Source of the DNA: Ampelomyces quisqualis
Lineage: Eukaryota > Ascomycota > Dothideomycetes > Pleosporales > Phaeosphaeriaceae
Direction: 5' to 3'
NCBI GenBank assembly: GCA_018398575.1
Contig: JAGTXZ010000003.1
Span: 868,001-932,000, forward strand
DNA length: 64,000 nucleotides
The translations under genes were made by a program, and so were the position numbers. Shown here piece by piece: positions 11,223 to 22,407 of this stretch. Below the pieces are notes generated by a model. It saw only the letters and a program-made list of their open reading frames with translations. It had not been told where the DNA came from and made no database searches. The first letter of the stretch is position 1. Every line of letters begins with the position of its first letter.

Positions 11223-12122
11223 ATGCCGGTCCCCAGCCTCTTCGAGCTGGCCAGGCAGCGCCTGATCAAGAACATTGATCTCCTCAACGATGTCGGAGAC
11301 ATACCATTCGCGTTCCTCGAACATATCCTCCGCCATATCCAGAATCCCGACCAACTGCAAGAGCTAGAGGCGAATTGTCCACAAGTGCAGGGTGAAACGG
11401 GCGAGATTTGGTTAAGACTCATCAAACGTGACATACCGGACTGGCACAAGAAGCCACATAAGCCACGCGACCCTCGGAACTGGCACAAAGTCTATCGCAA
11501 ATTGAAAAAGGATGCCGAGATGGAGAAGGATGAACAGCAAAACGCGCTCAAGGAGCAGATGCGTGCTTTGCAGAAAGATCGCGCCCAGAACAAGACGACG
11601 ATTGTGGACAGCAATGTTGGGTACGGCGCACGAAGCAGCAGGGTGTTTGGTTTGGGGAGTAGTAGTGGCTGGGGCGGCTCCGGTGCTCCAGCGAAGACCG
11701 GCAAGGAGGCCATGGACAAGCTCAAGAGGGGCATGTTCGACTACAAGCGAGAGCGACCACGGGCAGCTCAGATGCCGACACATTTGCTGGCGCAGAGGCA
11801 AACACAGGTTAGGGCGGCGCCGGCTCGCATGGTTCGCATGGCTGAAAACGAGGGGCCCAGGAATATGGTCATCTCAAGGCAGGCCGCGACATCAGTTGCA
11901 CCGAGATCAGAGCCTCTTCCCGAGATGAAGCGACCACATATAACGCACCGACCAGTACCGCAGCAGACTGCTGCCGCGCCACCTCGGCCATCGCTGCCAG
12001 CTGGTCAACAATTCAGTGCACCAAAGCTCAAGTCGGCAGAACATGATCCGGCAGCGCAGGCGCTCAAGAAGCGCAAAGAGTCATCCAGCATGTTCCACAA
12101 GCCCAAGCGGAGGAAGCTGTAG
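11223..12122 (+). CDS. ELA1: Elongin-A family protein
   Basis: Single exon of 299 residues from ATG 11223. The N terminus MPVPSLFELARQRLIKNIDLL with IPFAFLEHILRHI, DQLQELEANCPQV and WLRLIKRDIPDWH is the elongin A/SIII homology block: a BC-box-like helix plus an F-box-like segment that binds elongin C. Elongin A acts on RNA polymerase II, both for elongation and, in yeast, for ubiquitylation of stalled polymerase. Residues about 95-130 are a charged helix (KKDAEMEKDEQQNALKEQM); the rest is basic, low complexity and ends in a lysine/arginine-rich tail (KPKRRKL) that could be a nuclear signal. The frame is open 45 codons upstream, but conservation begins at 11223. Confidence 0.9.
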   Translation: MPVPSLFELARQRLIKNIDLLNDVGDIPFAFLEHILRHIQNPDQLQELEANCPQVQGETGEIWLRLIKRDIPDWHKKPHKPRDPRNWHKVYRKLKKDAEMEKDEQQNALKEQMRALQKDRAQNKTTIVDSNVGYGARSSRVFGLGSSSGWGGSGAPAKTGKEAMDKLKRGMFDYKRERPRAAQMPTHLLAQRQTQVRAAPARMVRMAENEGPRNMVISRQAATSVAPRSEPLPEMKRPHITHRPVPQQTAAAPPRPSLPAGQQFSAPKLKSAEHDPAAQALKKRKESSSMFHKPKRRKL

Positions 12123-12560
12123 GGCGTCGCTGTCCATTTCGTTGCATCACGTTTTAGGTCCACAATGTCGTCCACCCGACCTAGGAAGTGTTGGGCCTAG
12201 ATTAGGAACATCTCTCATGCGGGCTTGCTGAACTCGTCGACGTCCCATTTTGTTTCACTCAGCATAGGAGGGAGGGCTCTGGGACATCAGGTCACGTGAT
12301 AATGGGTTGCATCAGGCGGCGTTTGTGGATCTGTTTGTCCTTTGGCACTTCTAGAGGCCTTATTCTTATACACATGATTCATGGTATACCGATACAGTGT
12401 ATTCGCAGCCGCATCTGTCATTGTAATGTGAATAGCGCGACGAGAAAGGCTTGGCGTTGTCGGGATAGGCCGGACTCCGACGCGCCATCATTCACACGCT
12501 TTTCCTTACACGTGACGCGTCACAATCACTTCGCTACTGCTTGTCGCCACCACACCAGCC
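12123..12560. other. Intergenic, no gene seen
   Basis: Contains the 3' flank of elongin A and the lead-in to the decayed F-box gene. No RNA gene or repeat stands out. Confidence 0.5.
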
Positions 12561-13888
12561 ATAGGTACCACTAGTGGTGCACCGCGCGCTTCGCCCACAG
12601 AAGAAACTGCGGGACCATTCCGGATTCTCGATCTGCCATCGGAGCTCGTGGAGCTGGTCTTTGAGAAGCTCGCTGAAGAAAAACCATTCATGATCTTGAC
12701 TGTGCGTGGTGTCTCGGGCATTCGGGCGTCTCTCGCTCGTCGCCTTCCGCACGACTTTCTTTGACCATGTCATCGCCATGCTTCACCCGCTCAATTGCGA
12801 ATCATCATTCTCTCGCGAAATTTGTGCGCAAGATCACTATCAGTGGTGAATGTATTGAAGATATCATCAAGATGGACACAGAGGAATACGCAGACGAGCT
12901 TCAGACAAGTATGCAGCGTTCGGGGTTGGATATTCTCATGCTTACCGACATTTTCCGCAAACTCACATCCTTGGCGGGTTTTTGAGTAGATAATGGATCG
13001 TTTCGTTACAGCACCAAAGAGTTCGACGCTGCACGTTGTGGCTCGAGGTACGTTTCCCCTGAGTGCGACGTCCCCGCCCTAGCCGAGCCGACTGGAGTGA
13101 AAAGGGCTTTCGAGGTCGTCATGGAATGTCTCCGAACCACTGGTCTTGCAGGGAAAGTCGACATGTATGTCGTTCTCGACGTCACAACATATGCGCCAAT
13201 GAATAGCAATTATTTTGATCCGACATCCGACACCTGGGTCAATAGCTTCGTTGCAAACGTGAAGGCCCTGGAACTCGGCGGGATTTTCACCTCCCGTTGG
13301 ACCCTCGACCTGACGCGATCTGTACCCAACCTTCGCACACTCCAAACTGGCTTCGTGGACGACTTTTTCCTGTTTTCGCACCCGGACACTGGGCCCTTCG
13401 TGTGGCACGATCTCCGGCACTTACACATAAACGACGCTTATTGCCATGCTTCAGTTCTTTCTCCGTTCCTTGCCGCACACAAGGACACACTTTCCACGCT
13501 GGAATTACAAACCCTTGAGCTTACTTCTGGGCCATGGCGGGGGACGTTTCAGTTTATCATGGACATGCCCACGTTGAAAAGCCCTGAACTTTACCAGACG
13601 ACAAGCCCCCCGCAAGATGACGATGCTTTCGACTGTTACTCAGACTTCAGCGTCGATAGGGATGTCGACACCCTCTTCCTTTACAGCAATGCCGAGAGTC
13701 GGCTGAGTGTGGGAGCTCTACTTTACGACCTAAGAATAACATAAGATCGGCTCTACCCTAATCGCGAGGGCATTGTGCCCCACCTTGTGGATCTGAGACT
13801 AGCTTGTGCGATTCTCGATGGCAGGGTCATAATTAGCGGCGGTAAATGCACTCTGGTGCAACAAGACACTGAGAAGTCTGCTTCTTCA
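12561..13888 (+). pseudogene. Decayed F-box gene
   Basis: The coding relic runs through all three frames. Frame A gives FRILDLPSELVELVFEKLAEE (12618 onward), a clear F-box; near 12715 the reading moves to frame B (SLVAFRTTFFDHVIAML); near 12785 it moves to frame C (SLAKFVRKITISGE). Frame C then has an in-frame TGA at 12983-12985 and a TAA at 13742-13744, after which VPHLVDLRLACAILDG still looks like the C-terminal part of this family. The longest intact segment is 13097-13744. No ATG precedes the F-box in frame; an ATA at 12561 is where one could have been. Splicing could explain one break but not all. An alternative is a heavily spliced live gene, which I think less likely. Confidence 0.7.
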
Positions 13889-15007
13889 TGAGCGGAGCAG
13901 ATCGCACACCGGACTTGCACTTCAATGCAGTCAAAAAGCTCTATCCAACATGGCAGTATTCGACTCGGCCCAATCCGCGAAACACTGCGTTAAAATCCTT
14001 CAAGTATGGAAATCACAAGTCTCACTCCCTGATCGTTTGTCATCCGCATTTATCTACATCAAGATTTCATGTATCACCGAAACTCCGCTCAGCACACAGA
14101 TTAGACTGAATCGAACATCTCACGCCACTGTTCCGTTGTTACGTAACCGGATGCCGTACAAGCTACGCTCCCCAAACAAGTCTTGGAGACTCTCCTGTTG
14201 CGCGAAGCAACCGTCACTGTCACGCGTTAACAAGCTCTCCAAGCTTCCCCATCCCCGTGTCCATGCCCCTCCGTCATCCTATACGAGCTCAAAACTCATC
14301 CGATCTACTCGCTCCTGACTTCGACGCATGATTGTAGTTGTAGGTTCAACGAATCTGGCGCGTTATTGAAGACATTGTGAAAGCCAATGCTAGCGGAGTA
14401 GTGTTGCCACGACAAGGTCATTAGCGGGGTTGGCTATGTTGATGCTGCTGAAGAGATACGCGCAGTGGTTTTTTGGAGCAACGGGTGAATTGCGCTCCAT
14501 GTGTAGTTGGAGAACCTGCATGCAAGATCACGCTTGTGGACGTGGCTGTGAAAGCCAAGATATTGGTTGTTACTGCCGTCGACGTACTTTCTCTTTCACG
14601 CTTGCTGTTGCGGGCCTCGCGTCCGTCAGCCGTAACAGAAATCTGGTCGTCTTTCACTTGTCGCGAATTTTCTTCCCGGCTGCCCATCTCGGTGGATGAT
14701 TTTGCGTAAAATGCTCGGTTGGTCAAGAGCCTGGTGCCCTGAGCAATGGACATGGACTGTTTGGGGTGCTGAAAATCTCAGAATTCGTTGAACGCATCAT
14801 AGATCGTCTCGCGACGGATTTGGACGATTGGTCGTTGAAATGATGAATTCCACGTGCACTGAGATGGGTATCAGGAAAGTGGGCCCGGAAATAGCGTCGG
14901 ACTTACCAGATGAGGTATGCGAAACGACATGTCTTCGAGTGCATCGGCGTCGCAGTAAGATTTTCCACTCCATCCTTCCCAGCACTTTGTCACTATTCTG
15001 TCGTGCC
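13889..15007. other. Intergenic, no gene seen
   Basis: About 1.1 kb between the decayed F-box gene and the ketopantoate-reductase-family gene. A frame near 14473-14709 is protein-like in places but has no start or family features. The open frame upstream of the next gene (from 14828) lacks conservation before the Rossmann motif. Confidence 0.45.
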
Positions 15008-15982
15008 ATGATGAAGTACCAGGCACGCCCAAGAATACTCCTCTTTGGTGCTGGCAGCGTGGGTGCGGTGTACCTCTGGCTCCTTTCAAAAGTCTCGGAC
15101 ACGACCGCTGTCTGTCGCTCAAATTATGAAGTTGTGAAAAAGGATGGCTTCAGCATCCACTCATCAATATTCGGTCAGAGCATACACTTTAAGCCTGGAG
15201 TTGTCAGAGACTGCGAAGAGGCGGCTTCCACGGCCTCGGGCAAGCCTTACGACTACATTGTTGTCTGCAGCAAAGCCATCCCCGGACTCGTGCCTAGACT
15301 GATCGCGCCAGTGGTCACAGTAAACAAGACTTCCATCGTACTCATACAGAATGGAGTGGGCATGGAGCAGGAATATATTGACGCATTCCCCGGCATATCG
15401 GTCGTTAGCGCTGTGGTTTACCTCCCCGCAACCCAACGGCCAAGTGGAGTGGTAAAGCATAGCGAAGTGGAGCTGTTACAACTAGGCGTATTTCCTTCTT
15501 CTTCGTCACCAGAGCCAGCCAAAGCCTTTGCTGAGCTTGTCAATTCCGCTGGCGGCACCGCAGAGTTTTACGAGGATGTGCAGCTGAAGCGCTGGTCGAA
15601 GCTATTGGTGAACGCATCCTGGAATCCCATGTGTGCGTTGACGCTGAGCAAGGATACTTGTATTCTTGAAAGCTGCGACGAAGCATACGATGTTGTGCTC
15701 GCTGTCATGATGGAGATCAGGACTATCGCCAACGCATACGGCTATACGATAACGAAAGAGCAAGTAGAGCACCAACTTGGAAGAGCGCAAGCCCGGATAC
15801 CAATTAGTGCTGGTATCGAGCCGAGTATGCTGCAAGATGTTCAGTCTGGGCGGAGGATTGAGGTGGAGGCAATTGTGGGAAATGCTGTCAGGATGGGTAA
15901 AGCCAAAGGTATTCGATGTGATCGGCTCGAGATGCTTTACATTCTCGCAAAAACATTGGATCTACGTATTGGAATAACCTGA
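15008..15982 (+). CDS. Ketopantoate reductase family protein (ApbA/PanE)
   Basis: Single exon of 324 residues from ATG 15008. The N terminus RPRILLFGAGSVGAVYLWLL holds the Rossmann dinucleotide motif GxGxxG at about residues 13-18, then a VCRSN strand end where NADPH-specific members have a basic residue. DYIVVCSKAI and VLIQNGVGMEQEY (about 105-125) are the family's second signature, and KLLVNASWNPMCALT (about 200) contains the conserved Lys-x4-N-x3-NP block of the C-terminal domain. PanE reduces 2-dehydropantoate to pantoate in coenzyme A synthesis, but fungi carry many paralogues with other substrates, so the exact reaction is open. Length fits the family. The frame is open upstream to 14828 without conservation. 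Confidence 0.88.
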   Translation: MMKYQARPRILLFGAGSVGAVYLWLLSKVSDTTAVCRSNYEVVKKDGFSIHSSIFGQSIHFKPGVVRDCEEAASTASGKPYDYIVVCSKAIPGLVPRLIAPVVTVNKTSIVLIQNGVGMEQEYIDAFPGISVVSAVVYLPATQRPSGVVKHSEVELLQLGVFPSSSSPEPAKAFAELVNSAGGTAEFYEDVQLKRWSKLLVNASWNPMCALTLSKDTCILESCDEAYDVVLAVMMEIRTIANAYGYTITKEQVEHQLGRAQARIPISAGIEPSMLQDVQSGRRIEVEAIVGNAVRMGKAKGIRCDRLEMLYILAKTLDLRIGIT

Positions 15983-16462
15983 CCTATCCTTACAAGTATA
16001 CAGGGCTAAGGTTTGCTCCGCAACGCTTCAATCGTTTCTTCGCAACATCCGTTCCGAATTCAAGGTGACCTCGCATTCGTAAACGCACCTGACAATATGC
16101 TGCTCAATCCTCACGCCCATCATCTTCTACATTTCTACAGATCCCGATCCTGTTTGACGCTGCGGTGCTGGTCCTTGCGCACTTCGCCATTCACTGCGTT
16201 TGCACCCCCGCACCACCGCCATTCACTTTCACCGCCCGATGCCTCGCTGTCTAGCGCTTGCGCAATTTTTCTATTGTCGTCATTGTTGCTATTGTAGTCA
16301 CAGGCAACAATAAGCTCGGACGCCCACAGTGCTCGCAATAATCATAAAAGCTTTGCAACGCCCACCTCGCCCTCATTTTTCACGCAGCGATCAGCAAATA
16401 TCCACTCATCACTGCTTCTCAACCACTCGATACCCGAGCATATTTGCCGCAACTCTTCCACA
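15983..16462. other. Intergenic, no gene seen
   Basis: 480 bp between two genes on the same strand; presumably terminator and promoter. No further feature recognised. Confidence 0.5.
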
Positions 16463-18739
16463 ATGCCGCTCTTTGCGATCCTCGTCCTCTGTGCGACTGT
16501 CGTCGGCTCAATCATTTCGATGTTCTTCTCCCCTGCCGCCGGTATCTTGTCCGGCCTCGCCCTCATCCTTCCTCACGTACTGTACTCGCTCGAACAAGTC
16601 GGCTCAAACTGGTACTACCCCTGGCACTTCGATATCAGCTGGCACTTTTGGGCTCTCTGTAGCGCCGTCATGTGGTGTGGCAACATGGTCTACGAACTAT
16701 ATGATTACGTCTGGGACCAGGCAGACGACGCGCTATACTACCTCACAACTACCTTACCTTCCTCCTTCCACGACACCTTCGGGAACCTCCTCGGCGACTT
16801 GACTCGCAAGGATCTGGACGATTTATCGGCCTTCTTCTTGATCTCGCTCGGTGCGGTAGCCATCTGGTACATCGCCATAGGCCTCGAGCAAGCAGATGCC
16901 ACCCCCGCGCCACATACGCCCACCACGCCGACCGAAGAAGACGTTCACGTTCCCCATTTCCCTATCCCGCACCACCACCAGTCCCCGGTCCCCGCTCCGA
17001 AGCGAAAGGGGCCGTTCACCTTTGAAAACTTCGGATCCGACCCAGACTTCTTCAGGAAGGCTGGCACCCACTACCCTCCCTGCTATAACGCTACGCGGGT
17101 ACGACTCTTCTTCGAATCTCCCTCCTCCTTCCAATCTCCCTGCTCCTTCTCGGCGGAGGCTACGCCTCCCGTCCCGACCCCAATCAAGGAGCCCGTACCG
17201 GTTCAAAGCCGTGAAACCACCTTGCCACCACAACAGGTGGTAGAGATCGTCCTGCCGCCCGCTGTGATCCTCCGGCCCCCGCCTCCTGCTGTGATCCTGC
17301 AGCCCTCGCCTCCCGCTCCTCCCGCTCCTCCCGCCATGGTTCTTCTAACGTTCCTTGAGATCTGCCAGGAGCTCTCGGCCAAGAGCGGTCAGCTCATCAT
17401 GGCCCTACACGAATTTGTTCGTGTAGCAAACGAATTCGGCGATCTTTCTGGAACGGTGGCGATTCTGTTCGACTGCTTCGAGGTCGCGTTCGCAGGCCTG
17501 AAGAGTCATCGGACAGCTCTGTCCGACCATGAAGCCAGCCTCTTCAACTGGCAGACACCGATCAACGACTTCTGGGCGAAGGTTCATCCATGTGGCCATG
17601 CACTGATGCAGCACTATGGCGAAGAAATGGCCACCTTTCTTCGGGCTGTGTACATCTTCGGTCATTACCTGAACCTGAACCTTGAAGACCTCCCAGCCAC
17701 ACCGCCGCCTCCGCCCTCCCCGCCACCATCTCAACTCCCTCCAACACCAGCTGCCCCTCCTCCCTCCTCCCTCCTTCTCCTCCCTCCACCTCTCCCTCCT
17801 CTCCCCCCTCCTCCCTCCCCCTCCTCCTCCTCCCTCCTTCCCCAGCCTCTCCTCCCTCCGCCTCGACTTCCTTCACCTCCCCCTCCACCATCTCACCTTC
17901 CTCCTGGACAGCCGTCGACCTTCACATCGATGGGCAATGGCAAGGGTCCTGCCATGAACGCTGCTGGCGCCTTCAACTTCTCGGCATTTACTTCTTCGGC
18001 CTCGCAGCAGGCTCCAACGCCCTCCAGTTCTATCTCTCAGGCGTCGCGTGCTGCTCGAAAGCCCACGGGTAGCAGCCAGGCTGGACGAAGGCGACCAGGG
18101 AATGTGGCAAAACCCAAGCCACTTCCTCCCAAGAGGTGGCCGCTGGCAAATCTGGATTTCTCGAGTGATGCCTTCTGGGCAGGGAAAGGATTCACGGAGC
18201 TCTGCCTCCTCAGTCGCGCGTCATTCAAATGGGCCCCACCCGAAGATGAGGCAACGGCAAAGGCGATTTGCACCTATTCTGCCACCGATGACCTTGACTT
18301 GGTGGCCAAATGGAAGAACAGGGTCGAGCAAGAACGCCAGAGGGCAGTCGACTGGAGCGATGCAAACGATGTCAGGATGGCGCTCGATTACATGGCTCCT
18401 GCCCTCAAGCGCACAACCTTTGTATTTCTTCAGCAGGCAACGATGCAGGCAACAGGTTCGGTCGAAATGGAATCGACCATCGCAGCTGAGCTGAAGGACT
18501 TTTTCCAGCTCGCTGCTGACATGACGACCAAGTGCGGCGGTTTGGGCGACAAGAACTCCAAGTCTGACTGGAGCAAGGCATGTTGGTACCATGAGAAGAT
18601 CATCCAGGACGTGGACGTTCCCGATTACCTTCAAGACGCGCTCCGTGTGGCAAGCTATGAACACACCTTGAGAGATCTCGAGAACCTCTGGCAAAAGCAC
18701 CACTCGAAGTGGGTGGACTTTGATGATCCGGCTTTGTAG
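16463..18739 (+). CDS. Proline-rich protein with N-terminal membrane segments, family unknown
   Basis: Single exon of 758 residues. Residues about 3-40 (FAILVLCATVVGSIISMFF then AAGILSGLALILPHVL) form one or two membrane segments, a tryptophan-rich stretch follows (NWYYPWHFDISWHFW, about 49-63), and a further segment lies at about 120-141 (LSAFFLISLGAVAIWYIAIG). The middle is disordered and very proline-rich, peaking at about 412-490 with runs of 5-6 prolines. Residues about 575-758 look globular (RWPLANLDFSSDAFWAGKGF, WKNRVEQERQRAVDWSDAN, LWQKHHSKWVDFDD). I do not recognise the family. The start at 16463 has a good context and precedes the hydrophobic segment directly. Confidence 0.75.
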   Translation: MPLFAILVLCATVVGSIISMFFSPAAGILSGLALILPHVLYSLEQVGSNWYYPWHFDISWHFWALCSAVMWCGNMVYELYDYVWDQADDALYYLTTTLPSSFHDTFGNLLGDLTRKDLDDLSAFFLISLGAVAIWYIAIGLEQADATPAPHTPTTPTEEDVHVPHFPIPHHHQSPVPAPKRKGPFTFENFGSDPDFFRKAGTHYPPCYNATRVRLFFESPSSFQSPCSFSAEATPPVPTPIKEPVPVQSRETTLPPQQVVEIVLPPAVILRPPPPAVILQPSPPAPPAPPAMVLLTFLEICQELSAKSGQLIMALHEFVRVANEFGDLSGTVAILFDCFEVAFAGLKSHRTALSDHEASLFNWQTPINDFWAKVHPCGHALMQHYGEEMATFLRAVYIFGHYLNLNLEDLPATPPPPPSPPPSQLPPTPAAPPPSSLLLLPPPLPPLPPPPSPSSSSLLPQPLLPPPRLPSPPPPPSHLPPGQPSTFTSMGNGKGPAMNAAGAFNFSAFTSSASQQAPTPSSSISQASRAARKPTGSSQAGRRRPGNVAKPKPLPPKRWPLANLDFSSDAFWAGKGFTELCLLSRASFKWAPPEDEATAKAICTYSATDDLDLVAKWKNRVEQERQRAVDWSDANDVRMALDYMAPALKRTTFVFLQQATMQATGSVEMESTIAAELKDFFQLAADMTTKCGGLGDKNSKSDWSKACWYHEKIIQDVDVPDYLQDALRVASYEHTLRDLENLWQKHHSKWVDFDDPAL
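17745..17895 (+). repeat. Near-pure pyrimidine low-complexity tract (proline codons)
   Basis: About 150 bp of CCT/CTC-type sequence, almost without purines on the plus strand, inside the proline-rich protein gene. It encodes Pro/Ser/Leu runs. Such mirror-like homopyrimidine DNA is slippage-prone and can adopt triplex structures. Confidence 0.85.
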
Positions 18740-19006
18740 TTTCTCCCATGCATTGGCATCGGTGGTGGTATGAGCAGCATGAAGAGCGCTTTTCAACTGT
18801 GGACTTTGTGCACTTGCGCGCATAGTCAGGAATAGGAAAGATAGATAGTGTAAGATACAATACAGACATCAAGACACATGCATGTAGCCTTTACCGCAGA
18901 TGATCAATGTCCACGCAATTAGAGGTTGGAAATAGATGACGTGTGAAATGAAAGCAAAGCAAATCTCAGTTCTCAGCAGCAGTACACCACGCGATCAGCA
19001 ATTTCC

Positions 19007-20271
19007 TCAAACAGCAATAGCAACCCCAGGACCCATATCAAAGCTCTCCGACCCCCTCCTCACCGCCAACGGCGCAGGCGTCTCAACAACATCACTCAGC
19101 ATCGGTGAATAAAGCGGATCCAAACTCTCACTACAACAAGTCAGCACACATTCGCAGCTCAAAGACGAGGTAAGACTAACATATGCATCAAATCGTCGGC
19201 CGCATTACCCTTATGACTCTTCTCCACTTCTCCAAACGCAAAATAATCGTCACTATCCTTGAACGGGCTAAGTAGTCCTCCGTCCCCACCACTTTCGGCA
19301 GCAGGCGTGGGCGGGATCGTGGTCAAGATTGTGTGCGGGTGCTCGCCGAACGAAGGCATTTTCGTCGGACACGCGGCGCTCATACTTGCGCGGAAACCGC
19401 GCGGATTAGCTTCTGGGACAGGCATGGCGATGGAGCCCGTACGCGCTGACTTGATATGCGGCTGAGGAGGATGTGCCTGCGCGTTACTGAATGCTCGCTT
19501 GAACAGACTGAGTGCGGAAGCGGTAGACGAATTGCGTGAGCGATTTGATGCTGCTCCGCCGTGGTCTGAGCCTCCGATGGAGGAAACGCTGAGGTTTCGC
19601 CCGAAGAGACCTTGCGAGGGCTGTGGGATGTTGACGACTGTGGGGCCGGTGTTGGAGGGAGCCATTAGGCTGAAGATGCCGCGGAGAGCGGATATAGCGG
19701 CATCGACGGACGATTGGATGCAGTTCCATGAGTACTCGAGGCGGATGAAATCGTTGATGTTGGCTTCGAGTTGGGACATTTCGTTGAGGCAGACGGAGAC
19801 TGCGTCGGCCATGATGGTTGTTCCTGTGATCCACGCGTTTGCGACAGCGTCTTGGGACTCCAGGGGTTGGGCTTGGATGAAGTTGATGACGGAGTTGGCG
19901 GTCTTGTCTATGGCGTGGTCGGCCATGTCCCGTTGTTGGCAGATGTCGACTCGCAGCAGTGATCTTCTGTCGGCTAGTGACTGGTCACTATTGTGCATGA
20001 CCGCCTTGACACCATCGTAGACTGCTTTGAAGGCATCCTGGTGGACGTATGCGATGCCTGCGTTGAGGTTGTCAAGTGTTGAGAGAACGGAGTCAGCATT
20101 GTCACCGAGAGATGAGTATAGAAGCGCAACATGGTCGGTGCCTTCGATGAGAGCATGGGCTTGAAGTGACTTGAAGAAACTGAAGTCGTTTGTGCGGCGC
20201 GCAGAGTGGAGGTTGTGCCGAACCAATGCGACCCGTTGGTTCCAGTGTAATTTTGGAGTAGATTCGGACAT
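19007..20271 (-). CDS. Uncharacterised 404-residue protein
   Basis: Exons 20271-19181 and 19130-19007; the intron 19180-19131 (50 bp, GT-AG) joins DDLMHI to ESLDPLYSPML and gives a C terminus ending GPGVAIAV. Without splicing the frame ends within six codons, so the intron is supported. The start is ATG 20271 (MSESTPKLHWNQRVALV). Residues about 1-220 are mostly helical, with several amphipathic helices and few charged clusters (RHNLHSARRTNDFSFFKSLQAHALI, SVINFIQAQPLESQDAVANAW); residues about 225-404 are Ser/Pro-rich and probably disordered. I do not recognise a family. No signal peptide or membrane helix is evident. Confidence 0.75.
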
Positions 20272-22407
20272 TGCGTTCAAGTTCGAGTATTTGCCCTACT
20301 CCGGATGTACACAGGGGTCGAATTCAAGGAAGGAAATTAGCTAGAGTTGACTCGATTATATTGCTGGGACCCTCGATACAATGTGTTCATGAATTGGCAG
20401 CGCGTCTTCATATGTGCGATGTTTCCGTGAAACATGACATGGGTAAATGATGAGAACCAGCCATCATCGACGATCAAAATAGACACACGAGGCATAGAGA
20501 AACATAGATTCGTTATCCAGATGAGCCTCGACTGACGCAATGAAGCAGCTGCTTGCGAGACATCGTTAGCGAAGACCAGTGAGGTACAAATTGCTCACAC
20601 ATAGAGATCATGGTGGTGGGCCCCATCTCCCACTAGTGACTTTTACTAGTCATCACTGATAAAGGTCACTACAACACTGGCAAGGCGAAGCTAGAACACC
20701 TCCGGATGGGGTAGTCAACGCCCAATAGGAAGAGGGCCGAGCCAAAGCATGTCTCACTGTGGAAGATTCTGGCCCTGCATAGGGCTGAGACATCTGGAAT
20801 CTAGTCCTGTGCAACGTTAGACGTCTGACTAAGAGTGACCTCTTCTGATGTAGGTCCACATGGACCGAATACCAGGTGCGGCAATATAGAAGTCTGGGCC
20901 GTCGGTTTTCAAACAAGTCGTTCCAGTACCTCCTCTGGTCTCTTCTTGAATGAATAACCTCTTTATGTCGCCTGCGCCTAGTTATGAAAGGTGGACAACA
21001 CCGGTCTGAGTTCTCCACAAAATTGTCCGCCCGATGATGTGAGGCCGTCTTACCTGATCAGTCGTGACTCGTCCGCACTGTCGACCACTGCTTAGTTCGT
21101 CGAAGCTGGAGTTTACACTTCAGTTTCTCAGTTACACACCATATTGCGCAGAAAAAGATGTGACTTGTTGGGCGTACTGGGATGGCCGTGCTGATGTGAC
21201 AGATGCTAAGGGAAGCACTTTGGTCGTTGACAATCTATGAGTATCTTTTTGGCATGCTTGTCGCCAGTACTGGTGTCTACCCAATGCGTAAACTGATTTA
21301 GTGACACAGTCTCGTAGCACCATGATGCGGGAACAAGCCTCGCGATGGGAGCATCGGCATTGTCGATCGGAAGGGCTTCGCCCCCATCCGAGGATGGGCT
21401 GACCCACTGCGGCATGCCGCAACCAGCGAACCACCCAAGTCAGCTACTGCCTCCTCCCACATACGAGCGAAAATACAGGGGTTCAATAGGAGGATCTTGA
21501 GATTGTATCCGGGCGTAATTTTGACAACCAAGTCCCTGTTTGTAAGCCGTTACCTAAGGGATTTTGACGTAAGTGCTAGGGGTTACACCCTAGCCAATAT
21601 CAAAGCTATCTAATTCTACATGTTTGAAGTGAGGCAGCTCATAAGGCAGTGTATAGACATTCTCAGCACTGTTTTTGGTGTTGCAAATGAGTGCTACAAT
21701 ACAGTTTCGCGTTACTTTCCCTAACAGGCAACTGTAAAAATGCCGCAATCTGCATCTCAGCATCAAAAGCAACTCAAAAAAACAAGATCACGATACTATT
21801 AACGCTCGTATCTTAGCTTCAAAATATCACAAAGACAAGCGGAGAACGGGTAGGAGAAGACGTTAATTTAAGCAAGAGTCTATCATAGCGCACGGTCACT
21901 TTTTGGGTAGGAAACCGACTTATTCAGCACACAATACTTCCAACCAGGGCCCTGGTCATTTTCGCTCGTATGGGACAAGAGGCAGTATACCAAAAGTGTG
22001 TCTGACGGCGAGAGTTCTTCTCTGACAGCTGATGGCAGCAGGCAAACAATCAAGCCACGGACTTTCCACGGCATCATATGCGCCTTTGTTGTCGCGTGCG
22101 GGTTCACCCGACCGCCCGTGGTGGCGACCCGTTCTTAGCCGAACTAAAAAAATCTTCATCACTCCTTCATCAGCAAACCATGTTGCGGCATGCCCGTTAA
22201 AGTGGACCGACAATGAAAATTTGTTGGTCCATCAAGCTGTCCAGCGCGTGGAGTCCCCCGACGGGTTGAGTTAGGAGATGCGCGGAATGACTCCACTTGC
22301 TATTGAAATAGCAACGAGGCCCATGTTGTTGCACGTTTGACATCCGTAACATCTGTCAATTCCCACGCCTCCGTTCTTTGGCTTCATCGTCAACCATACC
22401 CATCACC
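20272..22407. other. 2.1-kb intergenic stretch, no gene seen
   Basis: Contains the promoters of two divergent genes. The frames here are short. A segment about 20,700-21,430 could be old repeat or transposon debris, but no end repeats or motifs are visible to prove it. Confidence 0.45.

Noticed and set aside
14430..14709. Two overlapping plus-strand frames upstream of the ketopantoate-reductase-family gene
   Set aside because: They overlap each other in different frames and have no family resemblance; not treated as upstream exons because the Rossmann motif directly follows ATG 15008.
20700..21430. Suspected transposon remnant in the 2-kb spacer
   Set aside because: No terminal repeats, no target duplication and no transposase motif visible.
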